A stretch of DNA of 64,000 bases. It comes from Streptomyces luomodiensis. Lineage in GTDB: Bacteria > Actinomycetota > Actinomycetes > Streptomycetales > Streptomycetaceae. Every line of letters starts with the position of its first letter. The first letter of the stretch is position 1. Shown piece by piece: positions 7,539 to 16,008 of this stretch. The notes beneath the pieces are model-generated. The model was not told where the DNA came from. It was given only the letters and a program-made list of their open reading frames with translations, and searched no databases. A program made the translations under genes and the position numbers. The stretch is taken from positions 7,130,001 through 7,194,000 of the forward strand of contig NZ_CP117522.1 in assembly GCF_031679605.1 (NCBI RefSeq), read 5' to 3'.

Positions 7539-9539
7539 ATGACTGAATCGTCCTCGCCTCCACTCGCCGATCTGCTGCACGCCGCCGTCACCGCCGTCGG
7601 CGGCACCGAGCGCCCTGGCCAGGCCGCCATGGCCCAAGCCGTGGCGGAGGCGATCGACGACGGCTCCCATCTGCTGGTTCAGGCCGGCACCGGCACCGGG
7701 AAGTCCCTCGGCTATCTGGTCCCTGCCCTCGCCCACGGCGAGCGCGTCGTCGTCGCCACGGCGACCCTCGCCCTGCAGCGGCAGCTCGTCGAGCGCGACC
7801 TGCCCCGCACCGTGGAGGCACTGCATCCGCTGCTGCGCCGCCGCCCCGAGTTCGCGATGCTCAAGGGCCGCTCCAACTATCTGTGCCTGCACCGGCTCCA
7901 CGAGGGCGTCCCGCAGGAGGACGCCGAGGAGTCCGGCCTGTTCGATCCCTTCGAGGCCGCCGCGCCCACCAGCAGGCTCGGCAAGGACCTGCTGCGGCTG
8001 CGCGATTGGTCGGACGAGACCGAGACGGGTGACCGGGACGATCTGACCCCCGGAGTCTCGGACCGCGCCTGGTCCCAGGTGTCGGTCACCTCCCGGGAAT
8101 GCCTCGGTGCGTCCAAGTGCGCCTATGGCGCGGAGTGCTTCGCCGAGGCCGCCCGTGAGCGGGCCAAGCTCGCCGAGGTCGTCGTCACCAACCACGCGCT
8201 GCTCGCCATCGATGCCATCGAAGGCGCCCCCGTGCTGCCCAGCCATGAGGTGCTGATCGTCGACGAGGCCCATGAGCTGGTCTCCCGGGTCACCGGCGTC
8301 GCCAGCGGAGAGCTCACCCCCGGCCAGGTCAACCGCGCCGTGCGGCGTGCCGCGAAGCTGGTCAACGAACAGGCGGCGGACGCCCTCCAGACCGCCTCGG
8401 AGGGTTTCGAGCGGCTGATGGAGCTCGCCCTGCCCGGACGCCTGGAGAAGATCCCCGAGGAGCTCGGCCATGTGCTGATGGCGCTGCGCGACGCGGCCCG
8501 CACGGTGATCTCGGCGCTCGGCGCCACGCGGGACGCCTCGGTCAAGGACGAGGACGCGGTCCGCAAGCAGGCGCTGGGGGCCGTGGAGAACATCCACCAG
8601 GTGGCCGAGCGGATCGTCGAGGGGTCCGAGTACGACGTGGTCTGGTACGAGCGGCACGACCGCTTCGGTGCCTCGCTGCGTGTCGCCCCGCTCTCCGTGT
8701 CCGGGCTGCTGCGCGAGAAGCTGTTCGAGGACCGGTCCGTCGTCCTCACCTCCGCCACGCTCAAGCTCGGCGGGGACTTCAACGGAGTGGCCGCCTCCCT
8801 CGGTCTCGCCCCCGAGAGTCCGCAGGACCCGGAGGGCGGCGAGGACGCAGCGCCCCGCTGGCAGGGCCTCGACGTCGGCTCGCCCTTCGACTACTCCAAG
8901 CAGGGGATTCTCTACGTCGCCAAGCACCTCGCCCAGCCAGGCCGCGAGGGCAGCCGCGCCGATATGCTCGATGAGCTCGCCGAGCTGGTGGAGGCCGCGG
9001 GTGGCCGGACGCTCGGGCTGTTCTCCTCGATGCGCGCCGCCCAGACGGCCGCGGAGGAACTGCGCGGGCGCCTTGACATGCCCATCCTCCTCCAGGGCGA
9101 GGAGACGCTGGGCGAGCTGATCCGTGCCTTCGCCGCCGACGCCAGGACCTGTCTGTTCGGCACGCTGTCCCTCTGGCAGGGCGTCGATGTGCCGGGGCCC
9201 AGCTGTCAGTTGGTGGTCATGGACCGAGTGCCCTTCCCCCGCCCCGACGACCCTCTGATGAGCGCTCGCCAGAAGGCGGTGGAGGAGGCCGGGGGCAATG
9301 GCTTCATGGCCGTCGCCGCGACCCATGCCGCCCTGCTCATGGCCCAGGGTGCGGGACGGCTCGTGCGGGCTTCGGGCGACCGCGGCATCGTCGCCGTCCT
9401 GGATCCGCGTGTCGAGCGGGCTCGGTACGGGTCGTTCCTGCGCAAGTCCATGCCGGACTTCTGGTATACGACCGACCGCAACCAGGTGCGCCGCTCGCTG
9501 GCCGCCATTGACGCGGCGGCCAAGGCTCAGGGGGCCTAG
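7539..9539 (+). CDS. dinG: DinG-type ATP-dependent DNA helicase (XPD-like, iron-sulfur)
   Basis: 666-residue superfamily 2 helicase of the DinG/YoaA group, which unwinds forked or structured DNA 5' to 3' during repair. Walker A is GTGTGKS (near 7690), Walker B VDEAHEL (near 8258), with motif VI in QGAGRLVRASGDRG near the end. Four cysteines that could ligate a 4Fe-4S cluster lie in YLCLH, ECLG, SKCAY and AECF between motifs I and II. The ATG starts 9 bases after TAGGCT (7524-7529), a probable -10 element, so the message is probably leaderless. It converges with lexA, fitting a DNA-damage block, but no LexA box was seen at its own promoter. Confidence 0.9.
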   Translation: MTESSSPPLADLLHAAVTAVGGTERPGQAAMAQAVAEAIDDGSHLLVQAGTGTGKSLGYLVPALAHGERVVVATATLALQRQLVERDLPRTVEALHPLLRRRPEFAMLKGRSNYLCLHRLHEGVPQEDAEESGLFDPFEAAAPTSRLGKDLLRLRDWSDETETGDRDDLTPGVSDRAWSQVSVTSRECLGASKCAYGAECFAEAARERAKLAEVVVTNHALLAIDAIEGAPVLPSHEVLIVDEAHELVSRVTGVASGELTPGQVNRAVRRAAKLVNEQAADALQTASEGFERLMELALPGRLEKIPEELGHVLMALRDAARTVISALGATRDASVKDEDAVRKQALGAVENIHQVAERIVEGSEYDVVWYERHDRFGASLRVAPLSVSGLLREKLFEDRSVVLTSATLKLGGDFNGVAASLGLAPESPQDPEGGEDAAPRWQGLDVGSPFDYSKQGILYVAKHLAQPGREGSRADMLDELAELVEAAGGRTLGLFSSMRAAQTAAEELRGRLDMPILLQGEETLGELIRAFAADARTCLFGTLSLWQGVDVPGPSCQLVVMDRVPFPRPDDPLMSARQKAVEEAGGNGFMAVAATHAALLMAQGAGRLVRASGDRGIVAVLDPRVERARYGSFLRKSMPDFWYTTDRNQVRRSLAAIDAAAKAQGA

Positions 9540-9621
9540 GGTCTGCCGTCAAAGAAAGCAGGGCGCCCCGTTTGCCGACGGGACCTGGCGAGGGGTGTCC
9601 CGCGTCGGCCCGCATACAGCA

Positions 9622-9655
9622 GGGCCCCGGAACCGGCGCAGTGGTTCCGGGGCCC
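9622..9655. terminator. Bidirectional terminator between dinG and lexA
   Basis: A 13-bp perfect stem GGGCCCCGGAACC (9622-9634 with 9643-9655) with an 8-base loop lies between two convergent genes. Confidence 0.85.
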
Positions 9656-9696
9656 GGTCGTGGGGCACGCTAGAGGCGCACCTCGATCCGGCGCGC

Positions 9697-10500
9697 TCAG
9701 ACGCGCCGCAGCACCGCGACGACCTTGCCCAGAATGGTGGCCTCGTCGCCGGGGATCGGCTGGTAGGCGGCGTTGTGCGGGAGCAGCCACACATGGCCGT
9801 CCTCACGCTTGAAGCGCTTCACCGTGGCCTCGCCGTCGAGCATCGCGGCGACGATGTCACCGTTCTCGGCGACGGGCTGGCGGCGCACCGTCACCCAGTC
9901 ACCGTCGCAGATGGCGGCTTCGATCATGGAGTCGCCGACCACCTTCAGCACAAAGAGCTCACCGTCGCCGACCAGCTGCCGGGGGAGCGGGAAGACATCC
10001 TCGACCGACTCCTCGGCGAGGATCGGGCCACCTGCCGCGATCCGGCCGACCAGCGGCACATAAGAGGCCGCGGGCTTGCCGGTGGTGTCCGCGGGCTGGG
10101 TGCTGGGCTGGTCGGAGCCGCGGACCTCGTAGGCCCGGGGCCGGTGGGGATCGCGCCGCAGAAAGCCCTTGCGCTCCAGAGCCATCAGCTGGTGGGCGAC
10201 GGACGAGGTGCTGGAGAGGCCCACCGCCTGGCCGATCTCCCGCATGGACGGAGGGTAACCGCGCCGCTGCACAGAGTCGCGAATGACCTCGATGACGCGC
10301 CGCTGCCGGTCGGTCAGCCCTGAGCTGTCCGCCCGGATGCCTGGAGGTCGCCCTGGTAGCGAGCGCGTGGGCTTTTGGCTCTCCGGGGTCGTGGTGTCGT
10401 CGTTCATCGGGTGGGTTTGGTTCATCGCGTGTGTCTGTTCGAGTCGGCTCTGGGAGCGCTCTTGGGTGGTAAAGGTTGCGCTCTCTGCGGTGGTGGTCAC
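9697..10500 (-). CDS. lexA: SOS repressor LexA
   Basis: 267-residue transcriptional repressor and self-cleaving protease (S24 family). The N-terminal winged helix includes [20 protein letters not shown]. The Ala-Gly cleavage site is in GRIAAGGPI, the nucleophilic serine is in VVGDSMIEA and the general-base lysine is in GEATVKRFK. RecA-activated autoproteolysis lifts repression of the SOS regulon. GTG at 10500 was chosen because GAGAGGGG lies upstream; it gives MTTTAES. A good LexA box lies 63 bases upstream, indicating autoregulation. It is divergent from nrdR-nrdJ. Confidence 0.95.
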   Translation of the reverse strand: MTTTAESATFTTQERSQSRLEQTHAMNQTHPMNDDTTTPESQKPTRSLPGRPPGIRADSSGLTDRQRRVIEVIRDSVQRRGYPPSMREIGQAVGLSSTSSVAHQLMALERKGFLRRDPHRPRAYEVRGSDQPSTQPADTTGKPAASYVPLVGRIAAGGPILAEESVEDVFPLPRQLVGDGELFVLKVVGDSMIEAAICDGDWVTVRRQPVAENGDIVAAMLDGEATVKRFKREDGHVWLLPHNAAYQPIPGDEATILGKVVAVLRRV

Positions 10501-10562
10501 GACGGCCCCTCTCGAGATGTTCTCCCTAGTTGGACAACGGTAGTTGCTTTCGAAAGGTTGCG

Positions 10563-10578
10563 CCAAACACACGTTCGA
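10563..10578. promoter_or_regulatory. LexA (SOS) box upstream of lexA
   Basis: CCAAACACACGTTCGA matches the actinobacterial SOS operator TCGAAC-N4-GTTCGA at 10 of 12 defined positions; the right half is perfect. Its position just upstream of lexA fits autorepression. Confidence 0.75.
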
Positions 10579-10761
10579 GTGAAATTTCGTAGATGAGCTG
10601 ACGTGATCACAGGGTTAGGTGTATAGGCCGTTTGATCCGGCCGCTGTCGGGTGGCCCCAGTCTTGCATCCCGACCCCCGCGAATTCGGGACCGGCGGGGT
10701 TCGCGTAGTCTCGTGCCTGCTCCCGAGCCGTGACACGCCATCCGGGTCGGTTGAGTGCCGG

Positions 10762-10810
10762 ACACCAGATCTAGTGGTTTGATGGATGCAAGCCACCCAC
10801 AGGTTGTGGT
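10762..10810. promoter_or_regulatory. Pair of NrdR boxes upstream of nrdRJ
   Basis: The first box is CACCAGATCTAGTG (10763-10776), with the CAC-N8-GTG form and an AGATCT core close to the NrdR consensus. The second (about 10794-10809) has a good right half, TTGTGG, and a poor left half. They are about 32 bp apart, the roughly three-helical-turn spacing known for NrdR box pairs. NrdR bound here would repress its own operon when (d)ATP is high. Confidence 0.7.
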
Positions 10811-10941
10811 CCCTGGTGATTCGAAGCCAAGGTTTTCGCCTATGCTTGTGGCCGTCTCGGCGGGCCTTCGCGGCTCGCTCGGGGCTTGTCAGCCATGCTC
10901 AGTCATGCGCCGTTCTTGAGGGTGAGGGAGGGATCGGAGCG

Positions 10942-11463
10942 ATGCACTGCCCCTTCTGCAGGCACCCCGACAGTCGTGTGGTCGACAGCCGTACTACGGA
11001 CGACGGCTGCTCGATTCGCCGGCGCCGCCAGTGCCCCGACTGCTCGCGTCGCTTCACGACCGTGGAGACCGCGTCACTGATGGTGATCAAGCGCAGTGGG
11101 GTCACCGAGCCCTTCAGTCGCGACAAGGTCATCTCCGGGGTGCGCAAGGCGTGCCAGGGCCGTCCGGTCACCGAGGACGCTCTCGCCAAGCTCGGTCAGC
11201 AGGTGGAGGAGGCGGTCCGGGCCACCGGCAGCGCCGAGCTGTCCACCCATGACGTCGGGCTCGCCATACTCGGCCCGCTCCAGAAGCTCGACCTCGTCGC
11301 TTATCTCCGCTTCGCCTCCGTCTACCGCGCCTTCGACTCCCTCGAGGACTTCGAGGCGGCCGTCGCGGAGCTGCGTGACCAGCAACGGCCTCCTGCGCAC
11401 GACCGCGGGTCCGGCGCCGAAGGGGCCGCGGAGGCCCCCGCGCCGGCCATTGCCGCCGACTGA
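10942..11463 (+). CDS. nrdR: Transcriptional repressor NrdR
   Basis: 173-residue zinc-ribbon/ATP-cone repressor of ribonucleotide reductase genes. The N-terminal zinc ribbon has MHCPFCRH and CPDCSRRF. The ATP-cone follows ([22 protein letters not shown]) and senses ATP/dATP. The C-terminal part after about residue 145 is a divergent Ala/Pro-rich tail. The ATG at 10942 follows GGGAGGGATCGGAG; the longer open frame upstream covers the regulatory region and is not coding. It is co-directional with nrdJ 114 bases downstream, the usual nrdRJ operon of Streptomyces. Confidence 0.96.
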   Translation: MHCPFCRHPDSRVVDSRTTDDGCSIRRRRQCPDCSRRFTTVETASLMVIKRSGVTEPFSRDKVISGVRKACQGRPVTEDALAKLGQQVEEAVRATGSAELSTHDVGLAILGPLQKLDLVAYLRFASVYRAFDSLEDFEAAVAELRDQQRPPAHDRGSGAEGAAEAPAPAIAAD

Positions 11464-11577
11464 CCGGCGGCCCACACACCTGCCCGGAGCGCTTGGCGTG
11501 TCCGGGTGAAAGACAGACACCGTGCCTCGGGAAGAAATGGGCACATCAGGGCGTTTTCGCCCGTACAGGGAGGCGGA

Positions 11578-14439
11578 ATGACAGAGACGACGAGCGGCCC
11601 GGCACGAGGCTCCCGCTCCAAGGGAAGCAAGGCGAACAAGGGCCTGCGCATCGAGCGCATTCACACCACCCCCGGCGTGCATCCGTACGACGAGGTGGTC
11701 TGGGAGCGCCGTGACGTCGTCATGACCAACTGGCGCGACGGTTCGGTCAACTTCGAGCAGCGCGGCGTGGAGTTCCCCGACTTCTGGTCGGTGAACGCGG
11801 TCAACATCGTCACGAGCAAGTATTTCCGCGGTGCTGTGGGCTCCCCGGACCGCGAGGCGAGCCTGAAGCAGCTCATCGACCGCGTGGTGCGGACCTACCG
11901 CAAGGCCGGTGAGGACAATGGCTACTTCGCCTCGCCCGCGGACGCCGAGATCTTCGATCACGAGCTCACCCATGCGCTGCTGCACCAGGTCTTCAGCTTC
12001 AATTCGCCTGTCTGGTTCAACGTCGGCACCAAGCAGCCGCAGCAGGTCAGCGCCTGCTTCATCCTCTCCGTGGACGATTCCATGGAGTCGATCCTGGACT
12101 GGTACAAGGAAGAGGGGATGATCTTCAAGGGCGGTTCCGGCGCCGGCCTGAACCTCTCCCGCATCCGCTCCTCCAAGGAGCTCCTCTCCTCGGGCGGCAA
12201 CGCCTCCGGCCCCGTCTCCTTCATGCGCGGCGCCGACGCCTCGGCCGGGACGATCAAGTCGGGCGGCGCCACCCGCCGGGCCGCCAAGATGGTCGTGCTC
12301 GACGTCGACCACCCGGACGTCGAGGCGTTCATCGAGACCAAGGTCAAGGAGGAGGAGAAGATCCGCGCCCTGCGCGACGCGGGCTTCGACATGGACCTGG
12401 GCGGCGATGACATCACGTCCGTCCAGTACCAGAACGCCAACAACTCCGTCCGCGTGAACGACACGTTCATGAAGGCGGTGGAGTCCGGCTCGAAGTTCGG
12501 ACTGCGCAGCCGGATGACCGGTGAGCCCATCGAGGAGGTCGATGCCAAGGCGCTGTTCCGCAAGATGGCCGAGGCGGCCTGGGCCTGCGCCGACCCCGGC
12601 ATCCAGTACGACGACACCATCAACCACTGGCACACCTCGCCGGAGACGGGCCGGATCACCGCCTCCAACCCGTGCAGCGAGTACATGCACCTGGACAACT
12701 CCTCGTGCAACCTCGCCTCGCTCAACCTGATGAAGTTCCTCCAGGACGACGACGCGGGCAACCAGCGCTTCGACGCCGAGCGCTTCGCCAAGGTCGTCGA
12801 GCTGGTCATCACCGCGATGGACATTTCCATCTGCTTCGCGGACTTCCCGACCGAGAAGATCGGTGAGACCACCCGAGCCTTCCGCCAGCTGGGCATCGGC
12901 TACGCCAACCTGGGCGCCCTGCTGATGGCCACCGGTCACGCCTACGACAGCGACGGCGGCCGGGCCCTGGCCGGAGCCATCACCTCCCTGATGACCGGCA
13001 CCTCGTACAAGCGCTCCGCGGAGCTCGCTGCCGTGGTCGGCCCGTACGACGGCTATGCCCGCAACGCGGACGCCCACAAGCGCGTCATGAAGCAGCACTC
13101 GGACGCCAACGCCGCCGCCAAGCGCATGGACGACCTGGACACCCCGGTCTGGGCCGCGGCCACCGAGGCGTGGCAGGACGTGCTGCGCCTCGGTGAGAAG
13201 AACGGCTTCCGCAACGCCCAGGCCTCGGTGCTCGCGCCGACCGGCACCATCGGCCTGATGATGGACTGCGACACCACGGGCGTCGAGCCGGACCTGGCCC
13301 TGGTCAAGTTCAAGAAGCTGGTCGGCGGCGGCTCCATGCAGATCGTGAACAACACGGTCCCCAAGGCGCTCAAGCGGCTCGGCTACCAGGAGGAGCAGGT
13401 CGAGGCGATCGTCGCCCACATCGCCGACCACGGCAATGTGATCGACGCGCCGGGGCTGAAGCCCGAGCACTACGAGGTCTTCGACTGCGCGATGGGCGAG
13501 CGCTCCATCTCGCCGATGGGCCATGTGCGGATGATGGCGGCCGCCCAGCCGTTCCTGTCCGGTGCCATCTCCAAGACGGTCAACATGCCGGAGTCGGCCA
13601 CCATCGAGGAGATCGAGGAGATCTACTTCGAGGGCTGGAAGCTCGGCCTCAAGGCGCTGGCGATCTACCGCGACAACTGCAAGGTCGGCCAGCCGCTCTC
13701 CGCCAAGAAGAAGGAGGAGAAGGAGCAGGCCGAGCCCGAGGTCGAGAAGGTCGTCGAGTACCGCCCGGTCCGCAAGCGCCTCCCCAAGGGCCGTCCCGGC
13801 ATCACCACCTCCTTCACGGTGGGCGGCGCCGAGGGCTACATGACCGCCAACTCCTACCCGGACGACGGTCTCGGCGAGGTCTTCCTGAAGATGTCCAAGC
13901 AGGGCTCGACCCTGGCGGGCATGATGGACGCCTTCTCGATCGCCGTGTCGGTCGGTCTCCAGTACGGCGTGCCCCTGGAGACCTACGTCTCGAAGTTCAC
14001 CAACATGCGCTTCGAGCCGGCCGGTATGACGGACGACCCGGACGTGCGGATGGCGCAGTCGATCGTCGACTACATCTTCCGCCGGCTGGCGCTGGACTTC
14101 CTGCCCTTCGAGACCCGCTCGGCGCTCGGCATCCACTCTGCCGAGGAGCGTCAGCGCCACCTGGAGACGGGGTCCTACGAGCCCGCCGAGGACGAGGTGG
14201 ATGTCGAGGGCCTGGCCCAGTCGGCACCGCGCCATGTGGACGCCCCGAAGAACAGCACCTCCCAGCCGCGGACCACGCCTGGGGCGCAGCGGGAGGCCCA
14301 CAGCTCGACCGAACTGGTCGAGATTCAGTTGGGGTTGAACGCGGACGCGCCGCTCTGCTTCTCCTGCGGCACCAAGATGCGCCGCGCGGGCAGCTGCTAC
14401 CTGTGCGAGGGCTGCGGTTCGACGAGCGGCTGCAGCTGA
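11578..14439 (+). CDS. nrdJ: Adenosylcobalamin-dependent (class II) ribonucleotide reductase
   Basis: 953-residue class II reductase that makes all four dNDPs or dNTPs using a B12-generated thiyl radical and needs no oxygen. Recognisable parts are the N-terminal PGVHPYDEVVWERRD, substrate-site QQVSACFILSVDDSMESI, the radical-site loop NPCSEYMHLDNSSCNLASLNL, APTGTIGLMMDCDTTGVEPDLAL, the C-terminal TSCPD-like region (FTVGGAEGYMTANSYPDDGLGE) and the redox cysteine tail CFSCGTKMRRAGSCYLCEGC. The ATG at 11578 lies just after GGGAGGCGG. No cobalamin riboswitch was found upstream; the gene should follow the NrdR boxes ahead of nrdR. Confidence 0.97.
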   Translation: MTETTSGPARGSRSKGSKANKGLRIERIHTTPGVHPYDEVVWERRDVVMTNWRDGSVNFEQRGVEFPDFWSVNAVNIVTSKYFRGAVGSPDREASLKQLIDRVVRTYRKAGEDNGYFASPADAEIFDHELTHALLHQVFSFNSPVWFNVGTKQPQQVSACFILSVDDSMESILDWYKEEGMIFKGGSGAGLNLSRIRSSKELLSSGGNASGPVSFMRGADASAGTIKSGGATRRAAKMVVLDVDHPDVEAFIETKVKEEEKIRALRDAGFDMDLGGDDITSVQYQNANNSVRVNDTFMKAVESGSKFGLRSRMTGEPIEEVDAKALFRKMAEAAWACADPGIQYDDTINHWHTSPETGRITASNPCSEYMHLDNSSCNLASLNLMKFLQDDDAGNQRFDAERFAKVVELVITAMDISICFADFPTEKIGETTRAFRQLGIGYANLGALLMATGHAYDSDGGRALAGAITSLMTGTSYKRSAELAAVVGPYDGYARNADAHKRVMKQHSDANAAAKRMDDLDTPVWAAATEAWQDVLRLGEKNGFRNAQASVLAPTGTIGLMMDCDTTGVEPDLALVKFKKLVGGGSMQIVNNTVPKALKRLGYQEEQVEAIVAHIADHGNVIDAPGLKPEHYEVFDCAMGERSISPMGHVRMMAAAQPFLSGAISKTVNMPESATIEEIEEIYFEGWKLGLKALAIYRDNCKVGQPLSAKKKEEKEQAEPEVEKVVEYRPVRKRLPKGRPGITTSFTVGGAEGYMTANSYPDDGLGEVFLKMSKQGSTLAGMMDAFSIAVSVGLQYGVPLETYVSKFTNMRFEPAGMTDDPDVRMAQSIVDYIFRRLALDFLPFETRSALGIHSAEERQRHLETGSYEPAEDEVDVEGLAQSAPRHVDAPKNSTSQPRTTPGAQREAHSSTELVEIQLGLNADAPLCFSCGTKMRRAGSCYLCEGCGSTSGCS

Positions 14440-14480
14440 TCGCGGGCCCTTGCGGATGACATCGATGCGATGACATCCGA

Positions 14481-14514
14481 GGCGGGGCGTGGGCCTTCGG
14501 GTCCGCGCCCCGCC
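14481..14514 (+). terminator. nrdJ terminator
   Basis: Stem GGCGGGGCG (14481-14489) pairs with CGCCCCGCC (14506-14514), about 40 bases past the nrdJ stop. Confidence 0.65.
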
Positions 14515-14612
14515 GTCGTCTCGTGGCGTCGTATGGCGCGCAGCCGGACCGGGGGTGGTGACGGACTCCCCGGTATGTGATGGGGGCCACCGTGCCGCCG
14601 TAGGATGGCTCG

Positions 14613-15218
14613 GTGCTGGTCAAGTGGATTCGCTGCACCGTGGTGGACCGCCCGGGTTTCGAGCGGGGGCAGCGGAAGTGGGCGGGGTTGCCCGGCGAAC
14701 CGGGATTCCGGGGGCAGGGCGGTGGCTGGAGCCGAGGGCGTCCGAATGTGGCGCATGTCTTCGCGTTCTGGGAGAGCCGGGCGTTCTACGACTCCTTCAT
14801 GGCGCGGTCGCACGACCGGCTCGCGGCCGCGCAGTCGGGCACCTATCGGGACATGCAAGTCCGGCTGTTCGAGCACCGGTTCGATGTGAAGGTCGGCTTC
14901 GAACCGCGGTTCTCCGACGCGGACGTGGTGCGGGTCGCGCACTGCCGTGTGCGCCCCGACCGGGTCGATCACTTCACGCTGGTGCAGGAGAAGGTGTGGA
15001 ACCCGGCGATGGCCGGGTCTCCCGGGATGCTGCGCGGAGTGTTCGGCGAGGCGCCGGGGAACGAGTTCCTGGTGCTGTCGATGTGGGACTCGGCGGCCGA
15101 GCACGGGAAGTACCGCGAGGAGCGGGTCGAGCGGCTCGGCCTGCGCGCGCAGATCGAAGCGGACGTGGCGGCGATCGCCGGCGATGTCGTACGGGTCGAG
15201 TCCGCCTGGACGGTGTGA
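14613..15218 (+). CDS. YdbC-like protein with DUF4937 domain
   Basis: 201-residue cytosolic protein of the DUF4937/YdbC type, a ferredoxin-like dimeric alpha-beta barrel related to antibiotic-biosynthesis monooxygenases. It seems to contain two copies of the fold: residues 1-95 (MLVKWIRCTV ... HVFAFWESRAFYDSFM) and 105-200 (VRVAHCRVRPDRVDHF ... EFLVLSMWDSAAEHGKY). No catalytic residue can be assigned. The GTG at 14613 lies 6 bases after TAGGAT (14601-14606), so the transcript is probably leaderless. It converges with the tetR-like gene. Confidence 0.7.
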   Translation: MLVKWIRCTVVDRPGFERGQRKWAGLPGEPGFRGQGGGWSRGRPNVAHVFAFWESRAFYDSFMARSHDRLAAAQSGTYRDMQVRLFEHRFDVKVGFEPRFSDADVVRVAHCRVRPDRVDHFTLVQEKVWNPAMAGSPGMLRGVFGEAPGNEFLVLSMWDSAAEHGKYREERVERLGLRAQIEADVAAIAGDVVRVESAWTV

Positions 15219-15259
15219 GCGCGGAACCGAGCCCGCTGCCGCTCGGCGGGCAGTCCTGA

Positions 15260-15886
15260 TCACCGGCGGGCAGGGAGATACACCCCGGCCCGGACGGCGA
15301 CGGCGACGGCTGCCGCCGTCTGGTCGGCGAGCGGCGTGTCGATGGGCTCACGGGTGATGAGCGCCCGGAAGAACAGGGGCGCGGACACGGCTCGTACGAC
15401 CGCCGCGGCGTCGGTGCCGGACGGGGCCTCATCGCGGTCGACCGCCCGCCGCACCACGGATTCGCAGCGGGCGAAACGCTCGGCGTAGAAGGCGCGCAGT
15501 GCCTCCGCCGCGCGCTCGGACTGGAACGCGGCCGCGATGAAGGCGGTCGGCGCGGCAGCGGTCGACGCGCTGCCGAAGGTCTCGGTCACCTCGCGGGCGA
15601 GGGCGCGCAGATCGCCCTCCAGGCTTCCGGTGTCGGGCGGCGTCCAGGCGTCCTCGCCCGCGAGGTCGAGCGCGTCCGCCACGAGCCCCTCGACACTGCC
15701 CCAGCGCCGGTAGACGGTCGTCTTGTGGACGCCGGAGCGCTCGGCGACGTACTCCACGGTCAGACCGGGATAGCCGTGCTCGGCGAGGCCGGTGAGCACG
15801 GCGTCGCGCACCGCTGAGCGGGTGCGCGCGGTGCGCCCGCCGGGGCGGACGGTGCCCGGTGTCGGGGCGGCGCTCTCTGCCGACAA
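15260..15886 (-). CDS. TetR-family transcriptional regulator, divergent from an ABC-F gene
   Basis: 208-residue repressor with an N-terminal TetR helix-turn-helix (AVRDAVLTGLAEHGYPGLTVEYVAERSGVHKTTVYRRWGS) and a C-terminal ligand domain of the TetR_C type (ending DTPLADQTAAAVAVAVRAGVYL). TTG at 15886 has GGAG 6 bases upstream; a TTG two codons earlier abuts the same GGAG and is less likely. It is transcribed away from the ABC-F gene across a 20-bp palindrome, the usual arrangement for a local repressor of a drug-response gene. The ligand cannot be predicted. Confidence 0.85.
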   Translation of the reverse strand: MSAESAAPTPGTVRPGGRTARTRSAVRDAVLTGLAEHGYPGLTVEYVAERSGVHKTTVYRRWGSVEGLVADALDLAGEDAWTPPDTGSLEGDLRALAREVTETFGSASTAAAPTAFIAAAFQSERAAEALRAFYAERFARCESVVRRAVDRDEAPSGTDAAAVVRAVSAPLFFRALITREPIDTPLADQTAAAVAVAVRAGVYLPARR

Positions 15887-15933
15887 GTGCAACTCCAGTC
15901 GCGTTAGTGGTTTCCTCGTGTCATAGTGAGGGT

Positions 15934-15953
15934 AACGCTACTTCAGTAGCGTT
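15934..15953. promoter_or_regulatory. Palindromic operator between the TetR and ABC-F genes
   Basis: AACGCTACTTCAGTAGCGTT is a perfect 8-bp inverted repeat with a 4-base spacer. A partial second half-site (CAGTCGCGTTAG, starting at 15896) lies on the tetR side. The position suggests the TetR protein controls both genes from here. Confidence 0.75.
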
Positions 15954-16008
15954 TGTAGTGGCGCGGTCCGGAGGACCGGCCGTGCTCGTGTGCTTGGAGG
16001 TGCGCCCT

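Larger units (their letters stand above)
10501..10941. promoter_or_regulatory. lexA-nrdR divergent regulatory region
   Basis: This 441-bp stretch has no gene. It holds a LexA box on the lexA side, a pair of NrdR-type boxes, and a likely -10 for nrdRJ (TATGCT at 10841-10846). It shows no cobalamin-riboswitch-like conserved core. Confidence 0.7.

Noticed and set aside
6459..9326. 955-codon minus-strand open frame over the IucB and dinG genes
   Set aside because: Runs antisense across two solid genes and their intergenic region; no recognisable domain.
10573..10941. Cobalamin riboswitch ahead of nrdRJ
   Set aside because: No B12-box-like conserved core was seen; control is better explained by NrdR boxes.
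11074..14301. 1075-codon open frame on the minus strand over nrdJ
   Set aside because: It is the mirror of a well-defined class II reductase. High third-position GC keeps antisense frames open; the translation is low-complexity Gly/Val/Asp/Arg with no domain.
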